Shown piece after piece: positions 1 through 9,143 of a stretch of DNA of 64,000 nucleotides. The notes beneath the pieces were generated by a model. That model had not been told where the DNA came from, ran no database searches, and saw nothing but the letters and a program-made list of their open reading frames with translations. The DNA is from Sphingobacteriales bacterium 44-15 (GTDB lineage Bacteria; Bacteroidota; Bacteroidia; Chitinophagales; Chitinophagaceae). The position numbers and the translations under genes are program-made. Numbering within the stretch: position 1 is the first letter of the stretch; each line of letters begins with the position of its first letter. The stretch covers positions 1 to 64,000 of the forward strand of contig MKWG01000046.1 of the NCBI GenBank assembly GCA_001899685.1, in the 5' to 3' direction.

Positions 1-150
1 GAGCCAGGGCCCCGTATCTGCTTCCCCGACACCAAAGATTCCCGAGTCTGTTGTAACAATGACCACAACATCATCTTGAGAAGAAGAAGTTGCATTGGTT
101 TTTAAATCAGGAGCTACCAGAATATGGCATTCGACAGAAGTTATTCTCAT
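1..150 (-). CDS. Enolase-superfamily (mandelate racemase / muconate lactonizing type) enzyme, N-terminal part
   Basis: The first 50 residues are visible before the window edge; the reading frame is open to base 1. They start MRITSVECHI and contain VVVIVTTDSG and GVGEA, the pattern of the N-terminal capping domain of the MR/MLE group of the enolase superfamily, whose members dehydrate or epimerise sugar acids. The catalytic barrel lies outside the window, so the substrate cannot be given. The ATG is preceded by an AT-rich leader with no Shine-Dalgarno site. It lies 101 bp downstream of the MFS transporter on the same strand and is probably the last visible gene of the SusC/SusD locus, which points to catabolism of an acid sugar (inference). 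Confidence 0.75.
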   Translation of the reverse strand, partial: MRITSVECHILVAPDLKTNATSSSQDDVVVIVTTDSGIFGVGEADTGPWL

Positions 151-251
151 AGTTATTATTTTAAAGTATTTATGACCGGTGCAGGCAATGGGGTAGCACC
201 TCTGCTATGTCCCCAGGTTATACCATTTATGACACCCGTATTCATTAATAA

Positions 252-1511
252 TTATTTCCTGGCCAGAGTATTTCTAATGGTTTTATTATTTATTAAAGGC
301 TTAGCCCAAAAGGCCACGCTCAATACAATTAGCAAGGGTAGGTATATGTAGTGAAGTGAAAAATGAAGCCCCCAATAATCTCCGAGGCTTCCTATAATAA
401 GAGGACCGAATGCCCCTCCAATTGAGGCGGTAAACATCAATCCTGTTAATGTTTCATGGTTCTGATTTACTGAATTTATAGCTAAAGACAGTATTATAGG
501 CCACATAACAGACTCAAATAAACCCACTAATGGATAGGCTATCCTGGCAATTCCAACATTTGCATATATCCCCAGTGTAAAACTTATTATGGCAAGAATA
601 GAAAAAACAGCCAAGACTCTTCGACTGTCGAAAAGTTTCAAACATAGCATTCCGATCAAACATCCGAAAGATAAAAGTATCCAGTACCACGAAAGAATGG
701 AAGCCCCTGTTGTCGCCGGATTTAAGAGATGATAATCCTGAAAAAATTTGGACATCCAAACTGCATTTCCCTGTTCACAACTAGCATAGGCAACCAAAAC
801 TATGAAATAGAAAATAACATACTTATTTTTCAGCAATGCCCAGTAGGTATTTCTGTCTTCCTTTGATGCTCTGGCAGCTTGCTCTTTAAGTGGAAATTTT
901 GTTAGCACAGTAATTAGTATAATCACAACAATGACCAAAGCAATAAACCAATATGCCGATACCCATTCATAGCCATCAGCTATGACCATAGACAAATAAT
1001 AAAAGAAAAAGGGTTGCTTGGAGCCTTTATTTACAAAGTTTGTAGTTAAAAAAGAAAAAATGTGTGGACTTAAAAAAGCCCCAAGTCCATATACAAGCTG
1101 ATTGAGAGTTGAATGAAATGCAAAATTATCCGGACCACAAACTCGCCTCAAAAGAGGAACACTGGAAACCTGGATAATAGCAACGGCACTTCCTATAATG
1201 AATAGAGATATTAGTGATGTTGAATAATTAAGAAAGATCACGAATAACAAGACACCCAGTAAAACTAAATACAGGGAGAAAAGAAGTATTTTTTTTGAAG
1301 AAAACCGTTCATTTGCTATACCTGCAGGAACAGACAGAAAGGTAAATGAAAGATAAAATGCAAATGGCAATGTGGCAGCAACAGTATAACTTATATGAAA
1401 TCCTTCGATCATATCTGGAATAAGGGCGCTCATAATGGATACAAGCATACCAACCAGGAAGAACATCAAATTAATTAATGCTATTAACTTACCACGCTGA
1501 ACGGTTGTCAT
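252..1511 (-). CDS. Major facilitator superfamily transporter
   Basis: This 419-residue protein is almost entirely hydrophobic, with about 12 membrane-spanning segments, and fits an inner-membrane MFS permease. The central cytoplasmic loop near residue 210 is charged (KFPLKEQAARASKEDRN). It starts MTTVQRGKLIALINLMFFL. The family moves small solutes by proton coupling or facilitated diffusion; the substrate is unknown. It lies 56 bp after the glycosidase-like gene and before a sugar-acid enzyme gene, so it probably imports the sugar released in the periplasm. Relation to FucP-type sugar permeases is possible but not shown by a signature I can point to. Confidence 0.85.
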   Translation of the reverse strand: MTTVQRGKLIALINLMFFLVGMLVSIMSALIPDMIEGFHISYTVAATLPFAFYLSFTFLSVPAGIANERFSSKKILLFSLYLVLLGVLLFVIFLNYSTSLISLFIIGSAVAIIQVSSVPLLRRVCGPDNFAFHSTLNQLVYGLGAFLSPHIFSFLTTNFVNKGSKQPFFFYYLSMVIADGYEWVSAYWFIALVIVVIILITVLTKFPLKEQAARASKEDRNTYWALLKNKYVIFYFIVLVAYASCEQGNAVWMSKFFQDYHLLNPATTGASILSWYWILLSFGCLIGMLCLKLFDSRRVLAVFSILAIISFTLGIYANVGIARIAYPLVGLFESVMWPIILSLAINSVNQNHETLTGLMFTASIGGAFGPLIIGSLGDYWGLHFSLHYIYLPLLIVLSVAFWAKPLINNKTIRNTLARK

Positions 1512-1567
1512 ATTCTAATTCGTATTTGTTTACTATGCATATTGGTCAATCCGGCTTGGCACCCCTG

Positions 1568-3727
1568 CTATTTTTGCAGGCTGCCTGGAATTACGATAGG
1601 TTTCCCGATTTTAGATTGGTAGACTTTACCGTTAACCTCAACGCTGAAACTGTCCTGATTGGCAATAATATTCATAGCAACTTTTCTAAGCTTAAGCGCG
1701 TATAGACTAATTTGGGGCGAAAAGGATGGGGGATAAGGATTAATGGTTATGTCGCCGTTGGAATTGACATTCACTCCAAACATACCAAAAATGATAGACT
1801 GCGCCCCGGCAATAGCACTGAAATCACCCTGTAAAGGTGTATCATCCCGGTATCCGATGTAGTTTGCGACGAATGAGTCTCCCCAATAAGGTACCCTTTC
1901 ACCCCACCACAAAATTCTTTGTAATAAATCGTCAGCAGCAGCTCGGTTTCCACTAAGATAAAGGCGCTGACAGATCATCGGTACAAACGCGGTATAACAT
2001 CCGCCGCCTCCGTTATCAATATCCACCTGGTCATAGGCAGGGTCAATCTTTGAAATACTATGTAAACCGTAGGAACCTAAAAATTCTTTGCTGTTCAGAT
2101 GTGTCAATAATCCAGTCTCTTCTTCTTTATCTAATACGCCATTGTTGATTAACATGAACATAAGTCCTAACCACCTGGTATCTTTTTTGCCATTGATTTC
2201 AAAATCGAACCATTTATTCTCGGCATTCCATAATTGATTCTTAAGAAGTACTTTTAATTCCTGTGCTCTATTGGGTAAAAAAGAAGCCGTCCTGCCGGCA
2301 ACTTCTGAAAGCTTGAACGCCCATAAATAGCTCTCATAGCGCCTTCCGTTGAGATCGGGCATAACTCCCTGATAAGGGAAACCCCGGCGCAGTTCGAGGT
2401 GGTGTTCTCCCTCCGCACCATAGTCATAAAGTGCTACAGGTTTATCTTTATCATCACCAAACATAGCACAGTTTATAGCATAATCAAGGACGGTTTTACC
2501 GTTTACTGTTTCATCTAAAAAAGCTGTATCACCTGTATGAAGCACATAAAAATAGATAAGTTTAATGATCAATGTCTGATTAATTGGATACCATGGCCCA
2601 TCTGCTTTTCCGGTCATAGGTCCGAAAAGAAAATGCTTTGTTATATCTATTTTCATGAATTGCTTAATGTGCTCTTTAGCTGCCTTGGGATCATAGAGCG
2701 GAAAAAGCTCTGCCGGAATTCCAAATTCCCATAAATAATTAGCAACACAACCTCCTATCACAGAACCACTACCGTAATATGGTTGCAGGATAAATTCAGG
2801 TACTTCCCACTTAGTAAAAAACAAGTGGAGAAGAGACCTGTTATAAAACTTTTCTAATGACTTATTGCTGGCAGTGAATCTTGGGATTTTTGAAAAAACA
2901 TCTTCTAATTGGGCCTCACATGCCTGACGGGCATTTTTGATTATTTCCTTTGGATTCTCCATTATTTCCTTACAGTTAATTACAGGATCATCATTTTTCC
3001 CTGTTGCCACTGTAACGTAATATGTTTTTTGCGCGCCTGCTGCCAATGTTATTTGAGAATCCCAGTGAGAAGCAAGGTCGAACCATTTCAACCCGGGAAT
3101 ATTTGTGCTGATTGCTATGCTACCTGCATCGTTTTTCCTGACTATCGTATTTGAATTTTCAACAGCATGTGTAACACTTGCAGTTATTGGCCGGCTAAAG
3201 CCCCACTCAGGCACATAGTCAATCCCCCCCCTTATATTGAACTGGATTGGTAGTACTTTGGTTTGTTTTGTCTTATTCTCAAGATTTATAGCAACAAGTC
3301 CTGCCCGTTCCCCCGGTACCAGGATGGTTGAGGTAGCTATTTCAACACCATGTATGCTACCGTGCCTGGTTACTTCATTGGGATACCATTTATAGTTCTG
3401 CAAGGTTGGTACCTTTTCTCCGAAAAAACGTATTTCCATTAAAAAATCTGAGCTGGCAAGCGGCGGTGCGTACAATCCACTGATAGTAGCTACATCCTGA
3501 TAATTCACGCGGACTGTCATCCGGCCATTAACTATACCAAAATCATCTTCGTACAGAATGTTACGATTTCCATCAAGCGAAAATAATTCTGCTATGCCTG
3601 ACCGGATAGGTTGAGATACTACCCTATTGGAAAAAGCAATTACCAGCACGAAACTGAATGATAGTAATAATTTATACAGTGCTATGAGAAGATAAATTTT
3701 GTAGCGGGTGAATTTTATGACTTTCAT
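1568..3727 (-). CDS. Secreted six-hairpin glycosidase-like enzyme
   Basis: The 719-residue protein has an N-terminal hydrophobic signal (residues about 12-35, ending near VVSQ), a beta-rich N-terminal half (about 40-275) and a helical C-terminal half (about 285-690) with aromatic and acidic motifs such as YDYGAEGEHH (434-443) and a DNGGGGCYTAF stretch. This two-part build resembles (alpha/alpha)6-barrel glycoside hydrolases of the GH78/GH63-like clan, but I cannot assign a GH family or a catalytic acid. It follows the SusC/SusD pair, so a periplasmic or surface role in degrading an imported oligosaccharide is likely. The gap to susD carries a group II intron remnant. Base composition is AT-rich compared with the amino-acid operons downstream. 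Confidence 0.7.
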   Translation of the reverse strand: MKVIKFTRYKIYLLIALYKLLLSFSFVLVIAFSNRVVSQPIRSGIAELFSLDGNRNILYEDDFGIVNGRMTVRVNYQDVATISGLYAPPLASSDFLMEIRFFGEKVPTLQNYKWYPNEVTRHGSIHGVEIATSTILVPGERAGLVAINLENKTKQTKVLPIQFNIRGGIDYVPEWGFSRPITASVTHAVENSNTIVRKNDAGSIAISTNIPGLKWFDLASHWDSQITLAAGAQKTYYVTVATGKNDDPVINCKEIMENPKEIIKNARQACEAQLEDVFSKIPRFTASNKSLEKFYNRSLLHLFFTKWEVPEFILQPYYGSGSVIGGCVANYLWEFGIPAELFPLYDPKAAKEHIKQFMKIDITKHFLFGPMTGKADGPWYPINQTLIIKLIYFYVLHTGDTAFLDETVNGKTVLDYAINCAMFGDDKDKPVALYDYGAEGEHHLELRRGFPYQGVMPDLNGRRYESYLWAFKLSEVAGRTASFLPNRAQELKVLLKNQLWNAENKWFDFEINGKKDTRWLGLMFMLINNGVLDKEEETGLLTHLNSKEFLGSYGLHSISKIDPAYDQVDIDNGGGGCYTAFVPMICQRLYLSGNRAAADDLLQRILWWGERVPYWGDSFVANYIGYRDDTPLQGDFSAIAGAQSIIFGMFGVNVNSNGDITINPYPPSFSPQISLYALKLRKVAMNIIANQDSFSVEVNGKVYQSKIGKPIVIPGSLQK

Positions 3728-3806
3728 AGTTTTAATATTTCCGGTGGAAAAATTTTAAATTCTGATAAAAAACTACTTCCTACGTGATGTACTATTTAGT
3801 GCCCAC

Positions 3807-3873
3807 GTAGGGTAAAGGCGGGACCTTTGCCCCTCTTTCATCTAACTGTGCATGCGGTTTTCCCGCACCCAAC
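3807..3873 (-). mobile_element. 3' end of a group II intron (domains V and VI), remnant
   Basis: On the minus strand, positions 3873-3843 fold as a domain V-like hairpin: lower stem AGTTG/CAGTT, upper stem GTGCGG/CCGCAT, GAAA-type loop and a 2-nt bulge. Positions 3833-3807 fold as domain VI: GGGG-C-AAAGG pairs with CCTTT-A-CCCT around loop TCCCG, with an unpaired A opposite C seven bases before the end CCCTAC. That is where the branch-point A sits in group II introns. The 120 bases upstream (to 3996) hold a short open frame starting YPSMKSEKKLKQVIKN that could be maturase debris. No reverse transcriptase is present, so the element looks dead. It separates susD from the glycosidase gene. Confidence 0.65.
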
Positions 3874-3996
3874 TTACCATGTGAGATTTAATTTTCTGCA
3901 TACAACCGTGATTGCAGATGTAATCCTTTTTCACTACGTTTTTAATCACCTGCTTTAATTTCTTCTCCGATTTCATGGAAGGATAGATATTGTTTG

Positions 3997-5469
3997 CTAA
4001 TAACCCGGGTTTTGTTTTAAGACAGGCTTGATTTGTATTTGATCCTCTGGGATCGGAAATAGTATATAATTATCCTTTATGACAATATCTCTGTTTCGCG
4101 GTAAATAAGCATTAGGCTTAAAATCGTTCATTACCTGTTTAAGGAAATCTATTCCTCGGAAACGAAGATCAAACCAACGATCTCCTTCTAAAAGGAATTC
4201 CATTTGTCTTTCATCTGCCAGGGCCTTAAACATCTGCATTTTTGAATACCCTGATGGCAGATCAGCTACACCTGCACGGCTCCTCACCTGGTTGATATAT
4301 TGATAAGCCTGCCCGGTTTTGCCATTTTCATTGAGCGCTTCCGCATACATTAAAAGCACATCCGCATAACGGAGAATTATAGTGTTAGAAGCTGACAAAT
4401 AGTTAAAAGTTGTAAGAGGATCAACGTACTTAAGCGAATAAATATTAGTATCCTTTATACCCAAATATGTAAATATTGCTGTGCCAATCAAAGATGATCT
4501 CCCATCAAATGACGAAAACTTTGAAGCCACATAGGGCTCGATCATACCAAATCCTGTCCCTGTAGGTACATTAATATTTGGGTATATGCCGGGAGGAGTA
4601 TTATAAGGAATCAAAGAGCTTACAAAGGGACTCCCCAGACCAGTAGACCTGGCATAATTGACGCTGAAAATAATTTCTTTATTAAAAGGCTTATCCGGAT
4701 TGTACAAAGTTGAAAAATCTTCCAATCCTATTCCAAGCGAAGTACTGTTTTCAACGATATCGCCAAGCGATGTTTCAGCATTTGGAAAGTCTTTTTGCCA
4801 CAGATAAACCTTTCCTAATAGAGCTTTAGCTGCCACAGGAGTTACCCGCCCTCCTTTTTTTGCTAGTTCATCGGGAGTACGATATGAGTCAACTTTCTCA
4901 GCCTCTTTCAGGTCATCTATAACCAGTTTAAGAACATCTTCTGCTTTTGACTGGGGAACATCATAGACCTTACTAATATCCACAGGCCGATCATGCAATG
5001 GAACATCTCCAAATATTCTTACCAGATTAAAATAAGCATAGGCTCTGAGAAACTTGGCTTCAGCGATAACCCTATTACCTTCCTGTTCCTCAATGCCGGA
5101 GTTGGTTATTTTATCAATAAGAAAATTTACACGCTCAATTGTTTTATAATTGTCAGACCAATAACCGGACAATGTCCCATTTAAAGCACTGAACGATAAC
5201 CTATCAAAATCCGGCAAGTCTCCCGTTGGGTTATATCTGGAAACATATACATTATCGCTGATTATATCACCAAGGTATACATTTGTAGTTGACGGTCCTT
5301 TTATCGCTTGATAGCATCCTGCTAAAGCTGCTTCAAAATCTTTTTGCGATTTATAGACTTTATCATAACTCAGGTCTCCGGGATTGTTTCGATCAAGAAA
5401 ATCCTTGCCGCAACCTGTTGCCAGGATAATCAAACAAAAAACAACCGTTTTAGCGAATATATATTTCAT
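3997..5469 (-). CDS. SusD/RagB-family outer-membrane nutrient-binding lipoprotein
   Basis: This 490-residue protein has a lipoprotein signal with Cys20 in ILATGC, then the SusD pattern: CGKDFLDR after the lipid anchor, tetratricopeptide-like helices (IAEAKFLRAYAYFNLVRIFGDVP, split around residue 140), and the C-terminal block with ADVLLMYAEALNE, ERQMEFLLEGDRWFDLRF and the ending ILFPIPEDQIQIKPVLKQNPGY. SusD proteins are surface lids that bind a glycan or other nutrient and pass it to the SusC channel. Its start is 23 bp after the SusC stop, as expected for a co-transcribed pair. The ligand cannot be read from the sequence. Confidence 0.95.
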   Translation of the reverse strand: MKYIFAKTVVFCLIILATGCGKDFLDRNNPGDLSYDKVYKSQKDFEAALAGCYQAIKGPSTTNVYLGDIISDNVYVSRYNPTGDLPDFDRLSFSALNGTLSGYWSDNYKTIERVNFLIDKITNSGIEEQEGNRVIAEAKFLRAYAYFNLVRIFGDVPLHDRPVDISKVYDVPQSKAEDVLKLVIDDLKEAEKVDSYRTPDELAKKGGRVTPVAAKALLGKVYLWQKDFPNAETSLGDIVENSTSLGIGLEDFSTLYNPDKPFNKEIIFSVNYARSTGLGSPFVSSLIPYNTPPGIYPNINVPTGTGFGMIEPYVASKFSSFDGRSSLIGTAIFTYLGIKDTNIYSLKYVDPLTTFNYLSASNTIILRYADVLLMYAEALNENGKTGQAYQYINQVRSRAGVADLPSGYSKMQMFKALADERQMEFLLEGDRWFDLRFRGIDFLKQVMNDFKPNAYLPRNRDIVIKDNYILFPIPEDQIQIKPVLKQNPGY

Positions 5470-5492
5470 ATTTCATTTTATTAAGTTGAATA

Positions 5493-8400
5493 CTAAAATG
5501 TCAGGCTTATACCTAAGGCGTAAGATTTTGCTAACGGATAACCGCCATAGTCCACTCCATATTGAGCAGTCCCGGCAGCTCCATTATAATAATTAGACTG
5601 TACATTATACCATGGATAGTGAGAAAAAGTGTAGAAATTTTCAGCGCTAAGAGTAAATCTCAATCCATGAACGAATAAAGACTTACATGCACGTTCAGAT
5701 AGGTTAAAACCCAATGTAATGTTTTTAATTCTTAGATAAGATGCATCGAATACATCATAAGAATTTTGAGTGAGCCTGTTACCTGTATAGTCCAGGTTTG
5801 GCGAGCCATACACTGATCCTGCTCTGTCATAAATATATTTCGAAATATTTCCCTCTATAGGTGAAACCCAATTTTGATTCCTGAATGCAGGTACATATTT
5901 TGATGCACCGTTGCTACCATCAATTACTATTCTAAGTCCCCAATTTTTATAAGTAAAATCGTTGGACCATCCATAGGTGAAATCTGGTAATCCATTACCT
6001 AATTTTACAAAATCTTCAGAATTAATCACTCCATCTGAATTCACATCCTTAATTATCGGATCGCCTATTTTAGAACCGCTGGGTTTGGGATACTTTTGAA
6101 GGTCTTCGTCCGTTTTAAAAACACCAAGTGTTTTATATCCATAAATCTGGAACATTTCCTGCCCCTGAACAATCCAAACCATATCAAACGTACCACTTGC
6201 CAAACGAATGATACCATTGGGCGTATTTATTGTGGTCGCTTTGTTCCACACTTTATTAAAAATCCACTTGGTCGTCCATGTGAAATTGGATGTTGAAATA
6301 TTAGTGGTATTTAATGCCAATTCAATGCCCTTATTCGTCACAGACCCTATATTATCCATTATGCTGTTGGCGATACCATTTTCACTGGGTAAAGGCTTCT
6401 GGAGCAATAAATCTTTAGTTTTTCTTAAGTAAAAATCTGCAACCAATTGAATCTTGTTATTCAGAATACTTACATCTATTCCAGTATTGTATTGCGTATT
6501 AGTTTCCCATTTCAGATTAAGGTTTTCAATTGTAGAAGGGTATTCTGTAGTGACAGCACCGTTGGATAGATCACCCGGACCAAACAGGTACTGCTCGCCA
6601 TAATTAGCTTTGCCCTGCCATGCATAATTTCCTATTTGATCATTTCCTGAAACTCCGTAGCTGATCCTTAGCTTTAAATCATTAAATAATTGTTGATTGC
6701 GCATGAATGATTCTTCTGTAATGCGCCAGGCAGCAGAAACGGCTGGAAAAATTCCATATCGGTTGTTGGGAGCAAATTTTGATGACCCGTCCCGGCGAAT
6801 AGATCCTGTAAGCAAATATTTGTCTTTATAACTATAATTCAATCTTCCAAATAAAGAAGTAAATGCCTGATCAAAAAAACCTCCGCTACCGGTTATATCA
6901 TTAGCTCCGAAAATATTTGGTCTAAGATAATTATCAAAAGCAGGAATCGGATTCGCTGCATTCGTCCCTCTGTTGTTTATAGAGGCCGCCGCCGAAGTTT
7001 GCCTAAACCCGGAATATTCATTACTAAAACCCACAATTATACCAAAATTGTGATCATCGGAAAAAGTACGTTTATAATCCACGAAGCCTTCTGTAGTATA
7101 CCTGCTGGCTGCATCATTACTCTGATTGGCCACAATTTGATCATACCTTGGATTTGAAAAATTAGCAGTCTGATCATGACCATTAGCAGCCATATAGGGA
7201 CTTTCAAGGTACTCAGAATATCCTGAGATACTTGACCCGCTTAGACTTAAATTAATATTTAAATTATGAATGGGCTCATAATTGATGAAAGTTCGTGCTC
7301 TCCCCGAAAAAGCAGAACGGATATTACGAATTTCCTGAAGGCCGGCGACAGGATTCCCGTAACCTCCATATGCAACTGGCGTACCCCAATCCTCAGAATG
7401 TTGCTGTCCATAATCGCCATTAGGCATATAAACAGGAATGACAGGATATTGTACGATAGCATCTTCGAGGATGCCACCACTACTATGAGCCGCGCCTCCC
7501 AATTTAGGATTCGTCCTCTGCTTACCATAAGTCGCATCGAATGTGAGCCCTATTTTAAGTTTATCATTCAATCTAATATCAAACTTGCCATCCAGGGAAT
7601 AACGCTTTTCATAAGTTGTTATAATAATCCCCTGGTTGTCAATATAGTTAAATGAGAGGTTGTACTTCAGGTCTTTATTACTTCCACTCGCCGACACCTG
7701 GTGGTTTTGATAAGGAGCTGTCCGGAATATTTCATCCTGCCAGTTCGTATTAGCAACGTCAGGACTAAAAACCGGCTCCGGTTGCCCCGATGCAGCATAC
7801 GCTTTTTTTGAATAAGCAATATATTCCGGGCCGCTTAAAACAGGGATCATTTTTTCAACCTTGTCTAATCCCACGGTTAAATTATAATTGAATCGTACTT
7901 TACCTTCTCCGCTTTTAGTGGTCACGATCACTACGCCATTGCCAGCCCGAGAACCATAAATAGCGCCTGCAGCGGCATCTTTTAGAACGTTAATGCTCTC
8001 AATTGATTTCGGGCTTAGCAGTCCGAATTCATAACTTGTTACGATCATTCCGTCAATAACATATAATGGTTCACTTCCTGCATTAATAGACCCATAGCCT
8101 CTTACTCTTAGAACCGGTGCTGTTGCGGGACCACCTTGCTGTTCAACAGAAACCCCGGAGATATCACCGGTAAATGCATTGGCTACATTATTAATTGGCA
8201 TTTCATTTACATCTTTCGCTTTTACAGTAGACACCGATGTAGTTAGTTTCTTAACACTGGATGTTCCATACCCTACCACCACCACATCGCTTAATCCTGC
8301 AACCTCTACCTCCAAAACAATATTCACTTCAGTTTGACTTCCTGCATTTACTCTTTTGGTTTGATACCCCACACTCGAAACCTCAAGCACAACATTCCTG

Positions 8401-8948
8401 CCATCCGGGGCGGTAAGAATAAAATAACCATTGTTATTCGTAGTAGTTCCTGTTTTAGTTCCTACTATTAATACTGATACATTTTGCAATGGCTCCCCTT
8501 TCTGATTTACCACCCTTCCTTTTATTTCAATCGGAGGCTGCGCCAATATCTCTGGAGTAACATGGGCACCGGTATTGTAGATATCCTCCTTTTTGAGTTG
8601 GATCACTATCGTCTTTTCAATAATAGTATAAGTAAGCGGCGTTCTTTTCAGGCATTCTTCGAGCGCTTTCTGTAGCGTTACGTTCCTCACATTTACGGTA
8701 ACATTTCCCGCTTCCTTCATGACTTCATAGGTGGATACGAAATCATAGCCGCTTTGCTGTTGGATCTTTTGAAATACTTTTTGTAAAGGCGCATTATTCT
8801 CGGAAAGTGTGATCTGGGAATATCCCCGTGCGCTTACCTGGATGCATGCTGCAAATAATATGACGGCAGTCAGCTTCATAATTTTCAGCGTTAGTTTTGA
8901 TATTTCCGGCAGGGGAAGCCGCCGGTAAATATGAATCTTTAAATCCAT
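5493..8948 (-). CDS. SusC/RagA-family TonB-dependent outer-membrane receptor with STN domain
   Basis: The 1151-residue protein has a signal peptide (hydrophobic about 24-40), a secretin/TonB short N-terminal (STN) domain at about 52-118, a carboxypeptidase-D regulatory-like domain at about 140-213, a TonB-box-like DVVVVGYG at 221-228, a plug domain to about 345 and a beta-barrel ending in GISLTF with a C-terminal Phe. It imports the SusD-bound ligand using TonB energy. The STN domain is the part that in FecA-type receptors signals to a FecR anti-sigma factor, and fecR and sigma genes lie immediately upstream, so this is a transducing receptor. The gene is AT-rich compared with the ilv region. 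Confidence 0.96.
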   Translation of the reverse strand: MDLKIHIYRRLPLPEISKLTLKIMKLTAVILFAACIQVSARGYSQITLSENNAPLQKVFQKIQQQSGYDFVSTYEVMKEAGNVTVNVRNVTLQKALEECLKRTPLTYTIIEKTIVIQLKKEDIYNTGAHVTPEILAQPPIEIKGRVVNQKGEPLQNVSVLIVGTKTGTTTNNNGYFILTAPDGRNVVLEVSSVGYQTKRVNAGSQTEVNIVLEVEVAGLSDVVVVGYGTSSVKKLTTSVSTVKAKDVNEMPINNVANAFTGDISGVSVEQQGGPATAPVLRVRGYGSINAGSEPLYVIDGMIVTSYEFGLLSPKSIESINVLKDAAAGAIYGSRAGNGVVIVTTKSGEGKVRFNYNLTVGLDKVEKMIPVLSGPEYIAYSKKAYAASGQPEPVFSPDVANTNWQDEIFRTAPYQNHQVSASGSNKDLKYNLSFNYIDNQGIIITTYEKRYSLDGKFDIRLNDKLKIGLTFDATYGKQRTNPKLGGAAHSSGGILEDAIVQYPVIPVYMPNGDYGQQHSEDWGTPVAYGGYGNPVAGLQEIRNIRSAFSGRARTFINYEPIHNLNINLSLSGSSISGYSEYLESPYMAANGHDQTANFSNPRYDQIVANQSNDAASRYTTEGFVDYKRTFSDDHNFGIIVGFSNEYSGFRQTSAAASINNRGTNAANPIPAFDNYLRPNIFGANDITGSGGFFDQAFTSLFGRLNYSYKDKYLLTGSIRRDGSSKFAPNNRYGIFPAVSAAWRITEESFMRNQQLFNDLKLRISYGVSGNDQIGNYAWQGKANYGEQYLFGPGDLSNGAVTTEYPSTIENLNLKWETNTQYNTGIDVSILNNKIQLVADFYLRKTKDLLLQKPLPSENGIANSIMDNIGSVTNKGIELALNTTNISTSNFTWTTKWIFNKVWNKATTINTPNGIIRLASGTFDMVWIVQGQEMFQIYGYKTLGVFKTDEDLQKYPKPSGSKIGDPIIKDVNSDGVINSEDFVKLGNGLPDFTYGWSNDFTYKNWGLRIVIDGSNGASKYVPAFRNQNWVSPIEGNISKYIYDRAGSVYGSPNLDYTGNRLTQNSYDVFDASYLRIKNITLGFNLSERACKSLFVHGLRFTLSAENFYTFSHYPWYNVQSNYYNGAAGTAQYGVDYGGYPLAKSYALGISLTF

Positions 8949-9019
8949 AACTTTGTTTAGTTTAGGTTAAGTAATAGTAGTCTTTAGCGATTTATTATAA
9001 GGTTAACCTGAACGCTTAG

Positions 9020-9053
9020 CCGGGTTGTGGTGCAAACACTTCCCGGTTTTTTT
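9020..9053 (+). terminator. Hairpin plus T-run between fecR and susC
   Basis: CCGGG at 9020-9024 pairs with CCCGG at 9042-9046; inside, GTG/CAC can also pair, and seven T follow on the plus strand (9047-9053). This looks like an intrinsic terminator for plus-strand transcription, yet both neighbouring genes run on the minus strand, where the hairpin lacks a T-run. It may limit antisense transcription or act as an RNA processing or stability element between fecR and susC. A perfect 10-bp palindrome, AGGTTAACCT, lies next to it at 9000-9009. Confidence 0.4.
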
Positions 9054-9143
9054 CAGTTAACTTAAAAAATATCTATAGCATCAGGTCAACTGGTGAATGG
9101 TGAATTCACAATCCCCTGTTTACCCTCAGTAGTAACTGCATCC

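Noticed and set aside
3845-3988. A 44-codon frame as a small gene beside the intron remnant.
   Set aside because: It runs into the domain V-like stem and has no start or domain support; more likely intron debris.
9020-9053. Hairpin plus T-run as a terminator for the minus-strand genes.
   Set aside because: The T-run is on the wrong side for the minus strand, so it cannot be an intrinsic terminator for fecR.
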